A stretch of DNA of 64,000 nucleotides from Candidatus Flexifilum affinis (GCA_016713325.1 JADJPJ010000004.1:186001-250000); one strand, 5' to 3'; positions 27,503 through 37,292 are shown, counted from the stretch's first letter. Translations and numbers: made by a program. Notes: generated by a model not told the origin, from the letters alone.

Positions 27503-28312
27503 ATGGAAACTAAACAGTGGCCGCTGGAGCTGTTCAACAAGTCGGTGCTCAAGCAGGAAAAGTACCGCGCGATCGTCGATCTGCTCGGGCCGACGGCTTC
27601 GCTCCGCTGTCTGGACCTGGGCGGCGACAACGGCGTGATCAGCGCCTTGCTTCGGGCCCGCGGCGGACACTGGTCAAGCGTCGACCTGGAGTCCGGCACG
27701 GTCGCCTCGATCCGCGAGCTGGTCGAGACCGAGGTGTATCAGATTGATGGCCGGACGCTGCCCTTCCCGGATCGCCTCTTCGACCGTGTGGTGATCATCG
27801 ACCTGCTGGAGCACGTCGCCGACGACGCCGCGCTGGTCGCGGAGCTGGCCCGGGTGATGAAGCCGGATGGCCTTCTCGTGGTCAATGTGCCGCACGCCAA
27901 GGACGAACTGCTGCGCAAACTGCGCAATCGCCTGGGCCAGACCGACGAGCAGCACGGACATCTGCGCCCCGGCTACACCGCGGAATCGCTCGAACGCGTC
28001 CTGCGTCCCTGTTTTGAGATGGAAACAAGCCGGCTTTATTCCGGTTTTTTCACCGAGTTGATGGACACGATGATCGTCTTCGGCATGTCGCGACTTCAGT
28101 CGCGCCGCGGGAAGGCGGACCCCTCGAAGAAGGGCCTCGTCGTGACCGGCCAGGATATGAAACAGTACCGCACCGCCTTCAAGATCTTTTCGGTGCTGTA
28201 TCCATTTTTCCGAGCGGCCGCCCTGCTCGATTCCGTCCTGCGGATCGGCAGCGGTTACAAGCTGGTGGCCAGAGCTCATTTACGTCCGGTTGGGCAAGAG
28301 GGAGAGACATGA
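27503..28312 (+). CDS. Class I SAM-dependent methyltransferase
   Basis: 269 residues from ATG 27503 (a GTG six codons earlier overlaps the previous gene). SAM motif I is CLDLGGDNGVISALL, with the acidic strand VDLESG and motif VVIIDLLEHVADDAALVAELARVMKPDGLL, the standard Methyltransf_11 order. The C-terminal third is longer than usual and contains hydrophobic helices, suggesting membrane proximity. Its stop overlaps the ACP start by four bases (ATGA), so it is translated together with it. Confidence 0.85.
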   Translation: METKQWPLELFNKSVLKQEKYRAIVDLLGPTASLRCLDLGGDNGVISALLRARGGHWSSVDLESGTVASIRELVETEVYQIDGRTLPFPDRLFDRVVIIDLLEHVADDAALVAELARVMKPDGLLVVNVPHAKDELLRKLRNRLGQTDEQHGHLRPGYTAESLERVLRPCFEMETSRLYSGFFTELMDTMIVFGMSRLQSRRGKADPSKKGLVVTGQDMKQYRTAFKIFSVLYPFFRAAALLDSVLRIGSGYKLVARAHLRPVGQEGET

Positions 28313-28614
28313 TAGGGGAACAGCAGCAAATTCTCGAGGTCATTTATGGCGCTATCGACGACATCAACCGCCAGCTCCCGGCGGAGCAGCGCCTTGCGAA
28401 GACCCCCACGACCGAACTGTATACGGAATCGTCGAACATGGATTCGCTGGGACTGGTCAACCTGATCCTGTCGACCGAGGAACGCCTGGAAGATGCCTTC
28501 GGCGTGAGCATTTCCATCTCCGACCAGTCGGTGATCTCCCGCGCCAGCAATCCGTTCCGAACGGTGCAAACCCTGGCCGATTTCATCGAGGGCAAGCTGC
28601 GAGGAGCCGCGTGA
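28309..28614 (+). CDS. Acyl carrier protein
   Basis: 101 residues, acidic, four-helix ACP pattern. The phosphopantetheine-attachment Ser46 lies in NMDSLGLVNL. Unlike a housekeeping ACP it has an ISRASNPFRTVQTLADFI tail typical of ACPs paired with FkbH-type proteins. ATGA overlap with the methyltransferase upstream and a TGATG junction with the FkbH gene downstream place it in one translational unit. It probably carries a glyceryl or related hydroxyacyl thioester. Confidence 0.9.
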   Translation: MIGEQQQILEVIYGAIDDINRQLPAEQRLAKTPTTELYTESSNMDSLGLVNLILSTEERLEDAFGVSISISDQSVISRASNPFRTVQTLADFIEGKLRGAA

Positions 28615-30317
28615 TGAGCAAGCAACGCTATCGCTGCCTCGCTCTTTCCGATTTCAACATGGGTAATTTCGCCAGCTACCTGGCCAACGACGACTCTTCC
28701 CCCGCCGTCGAGGTCTATGCGGCCCCTTATGGACAGGTGTGGCAGGTGCTGATCGATTCACAGCACCCCATCTGGCGCAATGAGGCCGACTTTGCGGTCG
28801 TGTGGACGCGGCCGGAGAGCGTCGTGCCGTCGTTCGGACGGCTGCTGAACTTTGAAAACGTGCCGACATCCGTGCTGCTGGAAGAGGTCGATCAGTACGC
28901 CGACGCCCTGGTGCGCGCTCTGGAACCGCTGGCCTTTGCCTTTGTGCCGACCTGGGTGATGCCGCCGTACATGGCCGGCCTGCTCGATTGGCGCGAAGGG
29001 ACGGGCGCGGCCAACGCCCTGGCGCACATGAACCTGCGTCTGGCGGAGCGGCTGGCCGGCCATTCCAAGCTATACCTGCTCAACGCCCAGCGCTGGGTGG
29101 ACGCGGTCGGGCAGCGCGCCCATTCGCCCAAGCTGTGGTACATGGCGAAGATCGCCTTTGGCAACGACGTTTTTTTGTCGGCCGTGGAGAGTATCAAGGC
29201 CGGCTTGCGCGGTCTGAGCGGACGAGCGAAGAAGCTGCTGATCCTGGATCTCGACGATACGCTGTGGGGCGGCATCGTCGGCGACGTCGGCTGGGAGAAC
29301 TTGCAGCTTGGCGGGCATGACGCTGTGGGTGAGGCGCTGGTCGATTTTCAAGTGGCCCTGCAAGGTCTCAAACGGCGCGGCGTCGTCCTGGGCGTAGTCA
29401 GCAAGAACGACGAGCGCGTGGCGCTGGAGGCGATCGAGAAGCATCCGGAGATGAAGCTGCGCCGGCAGGATCTCGCGCACTGGAAAATCAACTGGAATGA
29501 CAAAGCGCAGAACATCGCCGAACTGGTGCACGAACTCAACCTCGGCCTGGAATCGGCCGTCTTCATCGACGACAACCCGGTCGAGCGGGCGCGCGTGCGC
29601 GAGGCGCTCCCCGACGTGCTGGTTCCCGAATGGCCGCAGGACAAGATGCTGTACAAGTCCGCGCTGCTCAGCCTGACCTGCTTTGACGCGCCGGCCATCA
29701 GCGCTGAGGACGCCGCGCGCACTGAGATGTACGTTGCCGAGCGCGAGCGCAAGGATACGCAGATGCAGGTGGGATCGGTCGAGGAATGGCTGGAGACGCT
29801 GGACATTACCGTCACCGCCACGCCGCTGACGCCCGAAAATGCCACGCGTACGGCGCAGCTCCTCAACAAGACGAACCAGATGAACCTGAGCACCCGCCGC
29901 CTTTCGGAGGCGGAACTGTGGCGCTGGCTGGAAGCGCCGGGGCGCGCGCTGTGGACCTTTCACGTGACGGACCGCTTTGGCGACTCCGGGCTGACCGGCA
30001 TCGCCAGCGGCGAGGTCGACGGCAGCACACTGCATGTGGTCGATTACCTGCTGAGCTGCCGGGTCATGGGCCGCAAGGTGGAAGAGACCATGCTGGCCCT
30101 GCTGGTCGCGCATGCCCGCGAGCAGGGCTGCGAGACGGTGGTCGCAACCTATGTGCCGACGGCCAAAAACAGACCCTGCCTGGAATTCTTCCAGCGATCC
30201 GACTTCCATGGAGACGCCGCCGGGGAACACTTCACGTGGTCCACCCACGACGACTACCCTGTGCCCGCGCAGCTTCGCCTGGAAGTCAAGCCGCCGCAAG
30301 GCGAGACCGCCTCGTGA
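28614..30317 (+). CDS. FkbH-like HAD-superfamily protein (glyceryl-ACP-type)
   Basis: 567 residues from the ATG at 28614, sharing its A with the ACP stop. The longer frame to 28290 runs antisense to no gene but over the ACP and was discarded. An N-terminal domain (1-200) is followed by the HAD domain with motif I LDLDDTLWGGIVGD (D212, D214), a lysine in VVSKND and FIDDNPVER, then a GNAT-like C-terminal domain (about 420-560). Characterised FkbH proteins load 1,3-bisphosphoglycerate as glyceryl onto a partner ACP and dephosphorylate it. Here it has a dedicated ACP but no ketosynthase, so a polyketide fate is unlikely. Confidence 0.88.
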   Translation: MSKQRYRCLALSDFNMGNFASYLANDDSSPAVEVYAAPYGQVWQVLIDSQHPIWRNEADFAVVWTRPESVVPSFGRLLNFENVPTSVLLEEVDQYADALVRALEPLAFAFVPTWVMPPYMAGLLDWREGTGAANALAHMNLRLAERLAGHSKLYLLNAQRWVDAVGQRAHSPKLWYMAKIAFGNDVFLSAVESIKAGLRGLSGRAKKLLILDLDDTLWGGIVGDVGWENLQLGGHDAVGEALVDFQVALQGLKRRGVVLGVVSKNDERVALEAIEKHPEMKLRRQDLAHWKINWNDKAQNIAELVHELNLGLESAVFIDDNPVERARVREALPDVLVPEWPQDKMLYKSALLSLTCFDAPAISAEDAARTEMYVAERERKDTQMQVGSVEEWLETLDITVTATPLTPENATRTAQLLNKTNQMNLSTRRLSEAELWRWLEAPGRALWTFHVTDRFGDSGLTGIASGEVDGSTLHVVDYLLSCRVMGRKVEETMLALLVAHAREQGCETVVATYVPTAKNRPCLEFFQRSDFHGDAAGEHFTWSTHDDYPVPAQLRLEVKPPQGETAS

Positions 30318-30685
30318 CGAGGCCGCTTCAAGGAAAACAGTACGCGAACCAGGTTCATCTGACAGGTTGATGGCGTAGGGGCGTACCAGCGTGTCCGCCC
30401 ATAGGCATCCTTGCCCTCACCCTGGCCCCTCTCCCGCGCGGGGGGGGAGCCACGCCAAGCAGCGTGCTCCCCCCCGAATGGCGGGGGCCGGGGACGAGAG
30501 AAAATCCTAAGGTAATGCCATGGGCGGGGACATTGCCCCGCCCCTACGGAAAACGTCGTCGTTCTCATCTTGTCGAGGTGCCAGGTGATGACCTTGCAGC
30601 GTAGTTGCTTTAATAGGACCTTACCTTACAGCAGTGGAGTCGAGTGATGCGCCGCTTTCCTAATCCACATAGATAGGGGTACCTG
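30318..30685. other. Gene-free stretch with palindromic repeat
   Basis: 368 bases between the FkbH gene and the GH17-like gene. Apart from the palindromic element at 30375-30547 it holds the upstream region of the GH17 gene (AT-richer at about 30600-30660). No frame here resembles a protein. Confidence 0.5.
30375..30547. repeat. MITE/REP-like palindromic element
   Basis: 173 bases bounded by GTAGGGGCG (30375-30383) and its exact reverse complement CGCCCCTAC (30539-30547). Inside are nested inverted parts: GGGGGGAGC near 30450 with GCTCCCCCC near 30468, and CCTGGCCCC/GGGGCC-type pairing. No coding frame. The phrase CCTCACCCTGGCCCCTCTCC resembles widely dispersed GC-rich intergenic repeats. 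Confidence 0.6.
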
Positions 30686-32350
30686 ATGACCCAGAGACTA
30701 CCGGTTTTGCGCTTCGCGATCGTCATTTTCATCATGGGCATGTGCGGGACCGCCAGCATGCAGGGCCGCAGTTCATGGCCGGTGATCGGCGTGAATTACG
30801 ATCCGCTCCCGCGCAATCCTACGGCGGAGGTCACGATCACCGAGGCGCAGATCAGCGCCGATCTGGAGATGCTGGCGGATAAGTTCACGACGATACGGAT
30901 TTACGAGTCTCAAGCCCTGGGCGAATTCATCGTCAGCACGGCCGGCGAAAACCGGCTGGACGTCGTCATTCAGGCATGGCTGAGTGACGACATGGCCCGC
31001 AATGACGAGGAGATCCAGTCGGTGATCGCGCTGGCCAACCAGTACAACAATGTGGTGGGCGTGGTCGTCGGCAGCCAGGTGCTTTCCCGCGACCTGCTGA
31101 CGGTCGATCAACTGCTGGAATACGTGGGACGTGTGCGCGAAGCCGTCCCCGACCGCATCCCGATAGGCTACACCGATTTGCTGCTGGAATGGGTGCAGAA
31201 CCCCGTTCTGGCCGGCGCGGTCAGTTGGATTGGGCTGGACAGCTACGGTTTTCTCACGTGCCAGACGGTCAACCAGGCCGTGCAGTACTCGATCAACCAG
31301 TGGGCGCTGCTGGTCAGCAATCCGGCGTTTCAGGGCAAAGACATCGTCCTGATGGAGACGGGCTGGCCGACGAGCGGGTCGATGCCTGGCTGTGCGGACG
31401 CGGCGCAGCCCTCCGTCGTCGGCCAGACCCAGTTTGTCAACGCGCTGATCAGCACGGTTGCCGCGGCGGATCTTGATACCTACATGTTTGAATTCGCCGA
31501 CTCCCCCTGGCGCTGCTCACCCGACGTCAACTATGCCTGTCACTGGGGCCTGGTGGATGCCGAGCGCCGGCCGAAAGAGGCCTGGATGGCCATGCCGGAA
31601 GCTGTGCGAACGATCGAACTGCTGCCGCTGGTAGCCCAGGTCGACTCCGACAGCCGCGAGGCGGTGAACTGCCGTGTCGAACCCGGCCTGGAACAGACTG
31701 TCATGGTCGAGGTCGAGAACGGCGAACCGGTGACCATTCTGGACCGGAGCACGGTCGAGGAATGGGTGCGTGTCGAGTCGGCAAGCGGCGAATGCTGGAT
31801 TCATCACAGCCTGCTCCTGGTCGACGGTCGTCCCGTGCCGCCGGCGTCGCAGACTCTTGAGCTTGGTACAACCTTCCTCGATCAGTTGATCCGCAGTTCC
31901 GACGCTTCCCAGTGCACCGGGGCGTCGCCAGGTCAGATCGCCATTCAGACCTGGAGAACGCCGGATGTGGAGGCGACGGCCGCCTGCCTGAATACGCTGC
32001 AAACCTGGATGGAGGATGTCGCGCGCCAGCAGTCCACACTGAGGACGCAGGGTGTCTGCGATACGCAACCGTCGGCTGTGGAGGCAGACGTTCAGAGCCG
32101 CTTCCAGACCATCTGGGCGCTCGACAACGTTGCCACTGCCTACTACAACCTTGGTGTGCAGCTCCGCCGCGCCGGCGAATACAACCTCGCCTATCAGGCC
32201 TTTCTGTACATCATCGACGACATGTCGTGCGCCTGGGCCTACGACTCGAGTTCGGGGGAAACCCCCTTCTTCTGGTCGGTCGCCGCGGAGGCTCAGGACC
32301 AGATTGACAGCCTGCCGCTGGGGTCGCAGTCCATGACGGCAGGTGGATGA
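30686..32350 (+). CDS. Secreted GH17-like protein with SH3b domain and altered acid/base residue
   Basis: 554 residues. Signal sequence at 1-25. A TIM barrel of the GH17 family spans about 33-310, with WPVIGVNYDPLPRNP at the start and the nucleophile Glu224 in VLMETGWPTSG. The acid/base position, normally VGNE, reads VVVGSQVL: residue 131 is Gln (CAG at 31076-31078), so the second catalytic Glu is missing. An SH3b-like domain follows (about 320-385), then an unassigned C-terminal region with Cys pairs and TPR-like helices. ATG 30686 has AGGGG eight bases upstream. GH17 enzymes cut or transfer beta-1,3-glucan. Here it could be a transglycosylase-like or binding-only protein of the polysaccharide. 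Confidence 0.8.
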   Translation: MTQRLPVLRFAIVIFIMGMCGTASMQGRSSWPVIGVNYDPLPRNPTAEVTITEAQISADLEMLADKFTTIRIYESQALGEFIVSTAGENRLDVVIQAWLSDDMARNDEEIQSVIALANQYNNVVGVVVGSQVLSRDLLTVDQLLEYVGRVREAVPDRIPIGYTDLLLEWVQNPVLAGAVSWIGLDSYGFLTCQTVNQAVQYSINQWALLVSNPAFQGKDIVLMETGWPTSGSMPGCADAAQPSVVGQTQFVNALISTVAAADLDTYMFEFADSPWRCSPDVNYACHWGLVDAERRPKEAWMAMPEAVRTIELLPLVAQVDSDSREAVNCRVEPGLEQTVMVEVENGEPVTILDRSTVEEWVRVESASGECWIHHSLLLVDGRPVPPASQTLELGTTFLDQLIRSSDASQCTGASPGQIAIQTWRTPDVEATAACLNTLQTWMEDVARQQSTLRTQGVCDTQPSAVEADVQSRFQTIWALDNVATAYYNLGVQLRRAGEYNLAYQAFLYIIDDMSCAWAYDSSSGETPFFWSVAAEAQDQIDSLPLGSQSMTAGG

Positions 32351-32412
32351 GGCGGGCCACGGTTTTGCGGGTGTGTCGGTTGGACGTGTTGATTCACGGA
32401 TGGGGATAATTG

Positions 32413-33393
32413 ATGACCTCTACAGTACTGGTTACTGGCGCCAACGGCTTCACCGGAAGCAATCTCTGCCGCCGGCTGGTGGAGCAGGGGCATCACGTCC
32501 GCGGTCTGGTTCGCCCGACCAGCAATCTTGCGGCGCTGGATGGGCTGAAGGTCGAGCTGGTGTTGGGCGACCTGACGGGGGATCTGCCGGCCGGAATGCT
32601 GGACGGCGTGGACAAGGTTTATAACATCGCAGCGATGTACCGGCACCAGGGCGCGGACCGCGACTTCTATCAAGTGAATGCCGACGGGACCGAACGGCTG
32701 CTGGAAGCCGCGCGCAAGGCAGGCGTCCGGCGCTTCGTCCAGTGCAGTACCGTTGGCGTGCTGGGGAATATCGAGAATCCGCCGGCCAACGAGGAGTCGC
32801 CGTATGCGCCAGGCGACAGCTACCAGCGCTCCAAGATGGTCGGCGAGCAATGTGCGCTCGACTATGGCCGGACGCACGGGTTTCCGGTGACGGTCGTGCG
32901 TCCCGGTGCCATCTACGGGCCGGGGGATCTGCGCTTTCTCAAGCTCTTCAAGGGAATCGACCGCGGCACGTTCGTCATTCTGGGCGGCGGTGAGGTCTTC
33001 TATCATTACGTCTACATCGACGATCTGGTCCAGGGGCTGATACTGGCTGGCGAAAAGGATGAGGCCATTGGCGAAATCTTCATCGTCGCCGGTGACCAGT
33101 ACGTGACGGTCAACACGATTGCGCGGATGATCGCCGAGGCGCTCGGACGGTCAGGTCGCTTTTTGCACGTGCCGCTGGCGCCGGTGATGCTCGCCGCCCG
33201 CGTCTGTCAGGCGGTGTGCGAACGCCTCAACGTCGAGCCGCCGCTGTACCCGCGCCGCCTGGATTTTTTCCGCAAGCACCGGGCCTTCGATATCTCCAAG
33301 GCCCGGCGCATTCTGGGCTACGAACCTCAGGTCAGCCTGCGAGAAGGCATAGCGCGCACGGCCGATTGGTACCGACAGAATGGGTATCTGTAG
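32413..33393 (+). CDS. NAD(P)-dependent epimerase/dehydratase (extended SDR)
   Basis: 326 residues from ATG 32413 (GGGGA upstream). Cofactor motif TGANGFTGSNL (about 8-18), active-site pair in YQRSK (YxxxK), VRPGAIYGPGD and a C-terminal substrate domain ending DFFRKHRAFDISKARRILG, the standard NAD-epimerase layout. It probably modifies a nucleotide sugar or hydroxylated intermediate for the neighbouring glycan genes. The exact reaction is not predictable. Confidence 0.85.
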   Translation: MTSTVLVTGANGFTGSNLCRRLVEQGHHVRGLVRPTSNLAALDGLKVELVLGDLTGDLPAGMLDGVDKVYNIAAMYRHQGADRDFYQVNADGTERLLEAARKAGVRRFVQCSTVGVLGNIENPPANEESPYAPGDSYQRSKMVGEQCALDYGRTHGFPVTVVRPGAIYGPGDLRFLKLFKGIDRGTFVILGGGEVFYHYVYIDDLVQGLILAGEKDEAIGEIFIVAGDQYVTVNTIARMIAEALGRSGRFLHVPLAPVMLAARVCQAVCERLNVEPPLYPRRLDFFRKHRAFDISKARRILGYEPQVSLREGIARTADWYRQNGYL

Positions 33394-33653
33394 GGATGAG
33401 GAATGAGCGATGAGAAATGAGGAAAAACAGGCCCAATGGTTTCCAGGAAACCGTTGGTTACGGGCGGACTGCACAGACCTCACCCCAACCCTCTCCACGC
33501 TGGAGGGGGGATTGAGGCGACCCATGTGGCCTCAAAACCTTGGGTAGGTCCCGACCTTGCAGATACGCCGCAGGGGACAACACTCTGCGAGATTCTACCC
33601 GCTGAACAATCTTAGCGGCGTTTCCCTTCATTTCTCATCCCTCATTCCTTCTC
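33394..33653. repeat. Intergenic element with imperfect terminal inverted repeats
   Basis: AGGAATGAGCGATGAGAAAT at about 33399-33418 matches the reverse complement of 33629-33650 with one mismatch over 21 bases. The enclosed 210 bases carry no frame but contain a CTCACCCCAACCCTCTCC phrase like that of the element at 30.4 kb. It lies between converging SDR and ArnT-like genes. MITE-like or a transcription-stop structure. Confidence 0.55.
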
Positions 33654-35343
33654 GTAAATATACATCCCAAGCAGGTAGAACGAGGGACGGTCCGCATCCG
33701 CTTCTAAACGCCACTGGCTACCCTGGAACCGGGCGAAGAATTCGTGCAGATCCGGCGAGCGACCGGCGGCCGCCAGGCGCTCGATGTCACCCATCCAGCG
33801 CAGACCGACCAACCAGGCGCGCTCTCGGCCCTCAAGACAGGCAGACAGGCCGGCGAGAGTTTCGGGATCGTCGAGCTTGTCCTCGTACAGCTCGCACACA
33901 GCCGGCTCATGGGGCGAATACCACTGGAAAGCTTCGTACGTCTGGCGCAGGTGCACGTCGCTGGTCAGGATGACAATCGCGTCGTCAAGGCCTGCGTGCT
34001 CGCTTACATAGCTGGCCAGGCTCCGCCAATTTTCGTTGTCCGGGTAGGCGTAGAAGGCGTACAGCCCCGGCAGCAGCAGGATCACGAAGCCGGTGGCGAT
34101 CAGCTTGGTCGGGATGATGCGGCGAATGCCGACGGCGGCGACGGCCAGGAGCAGGTAGAGGGCGGGGGCGGCTCCCAGGACGTAGCGGTCGAAGAACATC
34201 GGCATGACGAGGAACGAGAGGACCCAGGGCAGCATGATCATGCCGACGCACCAGAAGAAGGTCAGCATGTGCTCCGCGAGATGACTGCGCACACGGGCGG
34301 CGATGTCGGAGGGCAGTTCGCGGATGGCCTCACGCCAGTTGGACGCTCCTGAGCGGGCGGCGTACAGTGCCGTGGCGGCGAAGACGAACAGGACGGCCGT
34401 CAGGATGGTGAAGGCGTTCAGGTAGTACCACTCGAAGAACAGGAAGCGCACCAGCGCCCGCGCGATCGAGCCTATCGACGGGACTTGCAGCCAACTCATG
34501 CCGACTTCACTGTCCGGTACGGCTCCAACAACCGAGGCGATCGGCTGCGTTGCCAGGAAATCACGCAGGAAGTACTGCCACAGGGCGGGGGCGATCAGGA
34601 TCAGCAGCACAAGCTGCACGCCGACCAGGGTGAAGAAGGCGCGGCGTGTCCGCCAGTCTGGGCGCAGTACCATCATGACCAGGAAGCACAACCCCTGACT
34701 GGCGATGGCGAAGACGCCATGAGCATGCGTGTAAACCGCCAGCGCCGTAAACAGAAGATACAGCACCGCGTCCGACCTGCGCCGGCGCTTGAAGAGCGCG
34801 TAGAAGAAATAGAATGAGAGCAGCACCATCAGGACGTAGACCGCATAATAGCGGTACGTCTGTGCATAGTAGATGTGGAACTCGGTGAGCGTCATGATCA
34901 GCGCCGCTAAAAAAGCCGACGCGCTGGTTGAACATCCACGAGCCGAGCTGGAAGAGGACGCCGACGCTGGCGACCGCGGCGAAGTACGAAGGCAGGCGCG
35001 AGACGATCTCTCCCGTGCCGAAAAGCGCCGTCCAAACGACGCCGATGAAGACGAAAAGCGGTGGCCGCCCATTGCTGAACTGGCAAACGAGCTCGTCCCA
35101 ACCCCCCAGGCCAATGTTCAGCATCGTGATCTCGTCGTGCCAGAATGGCTCCGATTGCATTCCTGCGAAGCGGAGGACGGCGGCGAGCACGACCAGGAAT
35201 CCCCCGTAGAGCAGTGCCGCCTGCGCCCGTTCTCCAGGCTGGGCAGCATCCAGGCGAGGCAGACGCCCGGTCAGCCTGCGACTCCTGGCTGTCGGAGGGT
35301 AGAGCGGCTGAGCGATAGTGTCCTGACGTTCTGTGACGCTCAC
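33642..35343 (-). pseudogene. ArnT/PMT-like GT-C glycosyltransferase, frame broken at 34909-34914
   Basis: About 565 residues once joined. The N-terminal part (from ATG 35343) carries FWHDEITMLNIGLGGWDEL with the Asp-Glu pair of GT39-type transferases, then several membrane helices. The sequence slips within a run of six A (plus strand), one short of what is needed to continue into LAALIMTLTEFHIYYAQTYRYYAVYV. The remaining helices and a C-terminal external domain follow to 33642. Such enzymes transfer sugars from polyprenyl phosphate on the outer face, and the DPM1/GtrB-like gene at 22.6 kb could supply the donor. Probably an intact gene with a sequencing error. Confidence 0.8.
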
Positions 35344-35424
35344 ACTTCACTTCTCCTTTTCACTCGTTGGCCGCGCGTTGGCCGTGGGCTGGATAAATGG
35401 ACAGCCGTCGCTCGCGCCGCGTAC

Positions 35425-36171
35425 TCACGACTTGCTGCGTGGGAGCATCACCAGGCGTTGATGGGGCACGACCACGGTGTATTCGGGAATATCCTCCTGT
35501 ACCAGCGTGCCGGCACCGATGACGCTGCCGGACCCGATGTTGACGCCGTCCATGATGATCGCGCCGGCGCCAATCCAAACGTCGTCGCCGATGACCACCG
35601 GCCCGTGCGAATAGAGCTGCTGCTTTTTGATGGGGATCGTCGGGTCGCTGGTCTGGTAACGGCCGCCGCCAATGTACACCTGGCCGGCGATCATCACCGA
35701 GCTGCCAATCTGAATGCCGCCCACTGAACCCAGGTAGCACTGGCCGGCAATCACAGAGTCGTCGCCGACAACGATGCTGCCGTTCTTCGCCTGAAGGATG
35801 GTGTCTCTTCCGACAAGCACCTTGTTGCCGAGCTTGATTCCGTAGGTTCCGTCGAGCAGGCAGTCGCTGTCGATGATCACCGATTTGCCCAGGCAGATCT
35901 TTTGCGGGTAGCGCAGGGTGATCCCCCGTCCGAAATGCGTGTGCTTGCCGACCTGCTGAAACAGCGCCGGGTAGAACCATTTGCGAAATATCATGCCCAC
36001 GGCGCCGGGCATCGGGCGGACAAACATCTCGACAAACTCGAATATCGCAAGATATCCCAAGTCGGATGAGCCGACGATGAGCTCCTGATAGCGCTTCAGC
36101 ATGGGCGAAGCGGCGTTGATGCGGTCAACCGTCGGGGTCTTGTCAATAACGTGAGCGGGTTTGGTGGTCAT
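35425..36171 (-). CDS. Hexapeptide acyltransferase
   Basis: 248 residues. An N-terminal helical part (1-85) precedes a left-handed beta-helix with many I/V-G-x-x-x repeats ([48 protein letters not shown]) and the closing [11 protein letters not shown]. It resembles the O-acetyltransferases of polysaccharide loci and probably acts on a sugar hydroxyl. Between the AglD-like and ArnT-like genes on the same strand. Confidence 0.82.
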   Translation of the reverse strand: MTTKPAHVIDKTPTVDRINAASPMLKRYQELIVGSSDLGYLAIFEFVEMFVRPMPGAVGMIFRKWFYPALFQQVGKHTHFGRGITLRYPQKICLGKSVIIDSDCLLDGTYGIKLGNKVLVGRDTILQAKNGSIVVGDDSVIAGQCYLGSVGGIQIGSSVMIAGQVYIGGGRYQTSDPTIPIKKQQLYSHGPVVIGDDVWIGAGAIIMDGVNIGSGSVIGAGTLVQEDIPEYTVVVPHQRLVMLPRSKS

Positions 36172-36197
36172 CAGTTTCCCTGGAGATCCTCCTAAAC

Positions 36198-37292
36198 CTA
36201 TAACTGAAGGTCAGATGTGGGCAGTACGGGGCCATTGACCGCCAACGGCTGGCGCTGAATTCGCGAGCGCAGATAGACCAGCCCACCGATGAACACCGTG
36301 AACAGGGTGGCCAGCCGGACGACCAGCATGGTCGAAAGGCCGAGCGAACCTGTCAGGCCGATCATCGGGAAGAGCAGCACCAGGCTCCATTCCTGAACGC
36401 CGATGCCGTTGATGGCGAAGGGCAGCGCGGCCGCCGTCATCGAGATCGGGACGGTCAGCGCGACGTCGAAGAAAGGGGCGGTGGGGGCAAAGGCTGCGAC
36501 GGCGAGGTAGACGATAATCATGCCGCGCACATAGGTGAACACGGACAGTGCCACCGCAATCACGAGCACACGACGCTGAGATTGATAGCGTCGTAAGGCT
36601 GTCTGGAACTTGGCCAGCTTGTCGAATACCTTCTGCGCCAGTCCGAGGCGTACGTGGCGCTGTGCCCATACCAGCGGCCGCGCGTCCAGCGCGAACCAGG
36701 CAAGCATCACGATGCCGAGGAGGACGGCCAAAATGACGAGGCTGAGCGGCAGACTGTCGGGGGACAGGAAGCGTAAGACGAGCGCAAAACCGGCCAGCGA
36801 GATCATGACGAGGAAACCGAGCAGTCGGTCGACGAACACCGATGCAGCCGCGCTGGCCGGGTCCTTGATCCGTGCGCCGAGTTCGGCAACGCGCACGACA
36901 TCCCCGCCGACGCTGGAAGGCAGGAAGGTGTTGAAGAAGTAGCCCGTCAGCGAAACCTGGAACAGATAGGACAGCGAGACCCGATAGTTGAGCGCCTTGA
37001 GCAGGATCTGCCACTTGTAGGCATTGATGATCAGTCCGGGTGGGCCGATAAGCGCGGACAGTACGATCAGCGTCGGGTCGGCGCTCTGAAACAGCGCGAT
37101 CAGTTCGTCGATGCCGACTTCGTGCAGCACGAACCAGAGCAGGACCAGGGCCAGCAGAATGTTCAGGTAGCGCCAAACGGTTTGGAGGAACTGCTTGTCT
37201 TTGAGACGCTGGATCAGCACGCTGATATTCACCTCATCTAGTGAGTCATCACTTTTCTGGCTTCTGTTCAAATGCCGCTTCTTGAGGGACAT
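36198..37292 (-). CDS. AglD/MprF-type integral membrane protein (UPF0104)
   Basis: 364 residues, about eight membrane helices, with the LPG_synthase_TM features [39 protein letters not shown] and [15 protein letters not shown]. The Gly-Gly-Asp in SSVGGDVVR is family-typical. Homologues move or build lipid-linked products at the membrane. It lies 26 bases upstream of the hexapeptide acyltransferase and in a unit with the ArnT-like gene, suggesting a lipid-linked sugar step. Confidence 0.82.
   Translation of the reverse strand: MSLKKRHLNRSQKSDDSLDEVNISVLIQRLKDKQFLQTVWRYLNILLALVLLWFVLHEVGIDELIALFQSADPTLIVLSALIGPPGLIINAYKWQILLKALNYRVSLSYLFQVSLTGYFFNTFLPSSVGGDVVRVAELGARIKDPASAAASVFVDRLLGFLVMISLAGFALVLRFLSPDSLPLSLVILAVLLGIVMLAWFALDARPLVWAQRHVRLGLAQKVFDKLAKFQTALRRYQSQRRVLVIAVALSVFTYVRGMIIVYLAVAAFAPTAPFFDVALTVPISMTAAALPFAINGIGVQEWSLVLLFPMIGLTGSLGLSTMLVVRLATLFTVFIGGLVYLRSRIQRQPLAVNGPVLPTSDLQL

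Noticed and set aside
28290..28613. N-terminal extension of the FkbH-like protein
   Set aside because: Runs out of frame over the ACP gene; ATG 28614 overlaps the ACP stop and starts the known N-terminus.
24653..30317. Polyketide or nonribosomal-peptide cluster suggested by the ACP and FkbH genes
   Set aside because: No ketosynthase, acyltransferase, adenylation or condensation domain is in the window; the neighbours are glycan genes.
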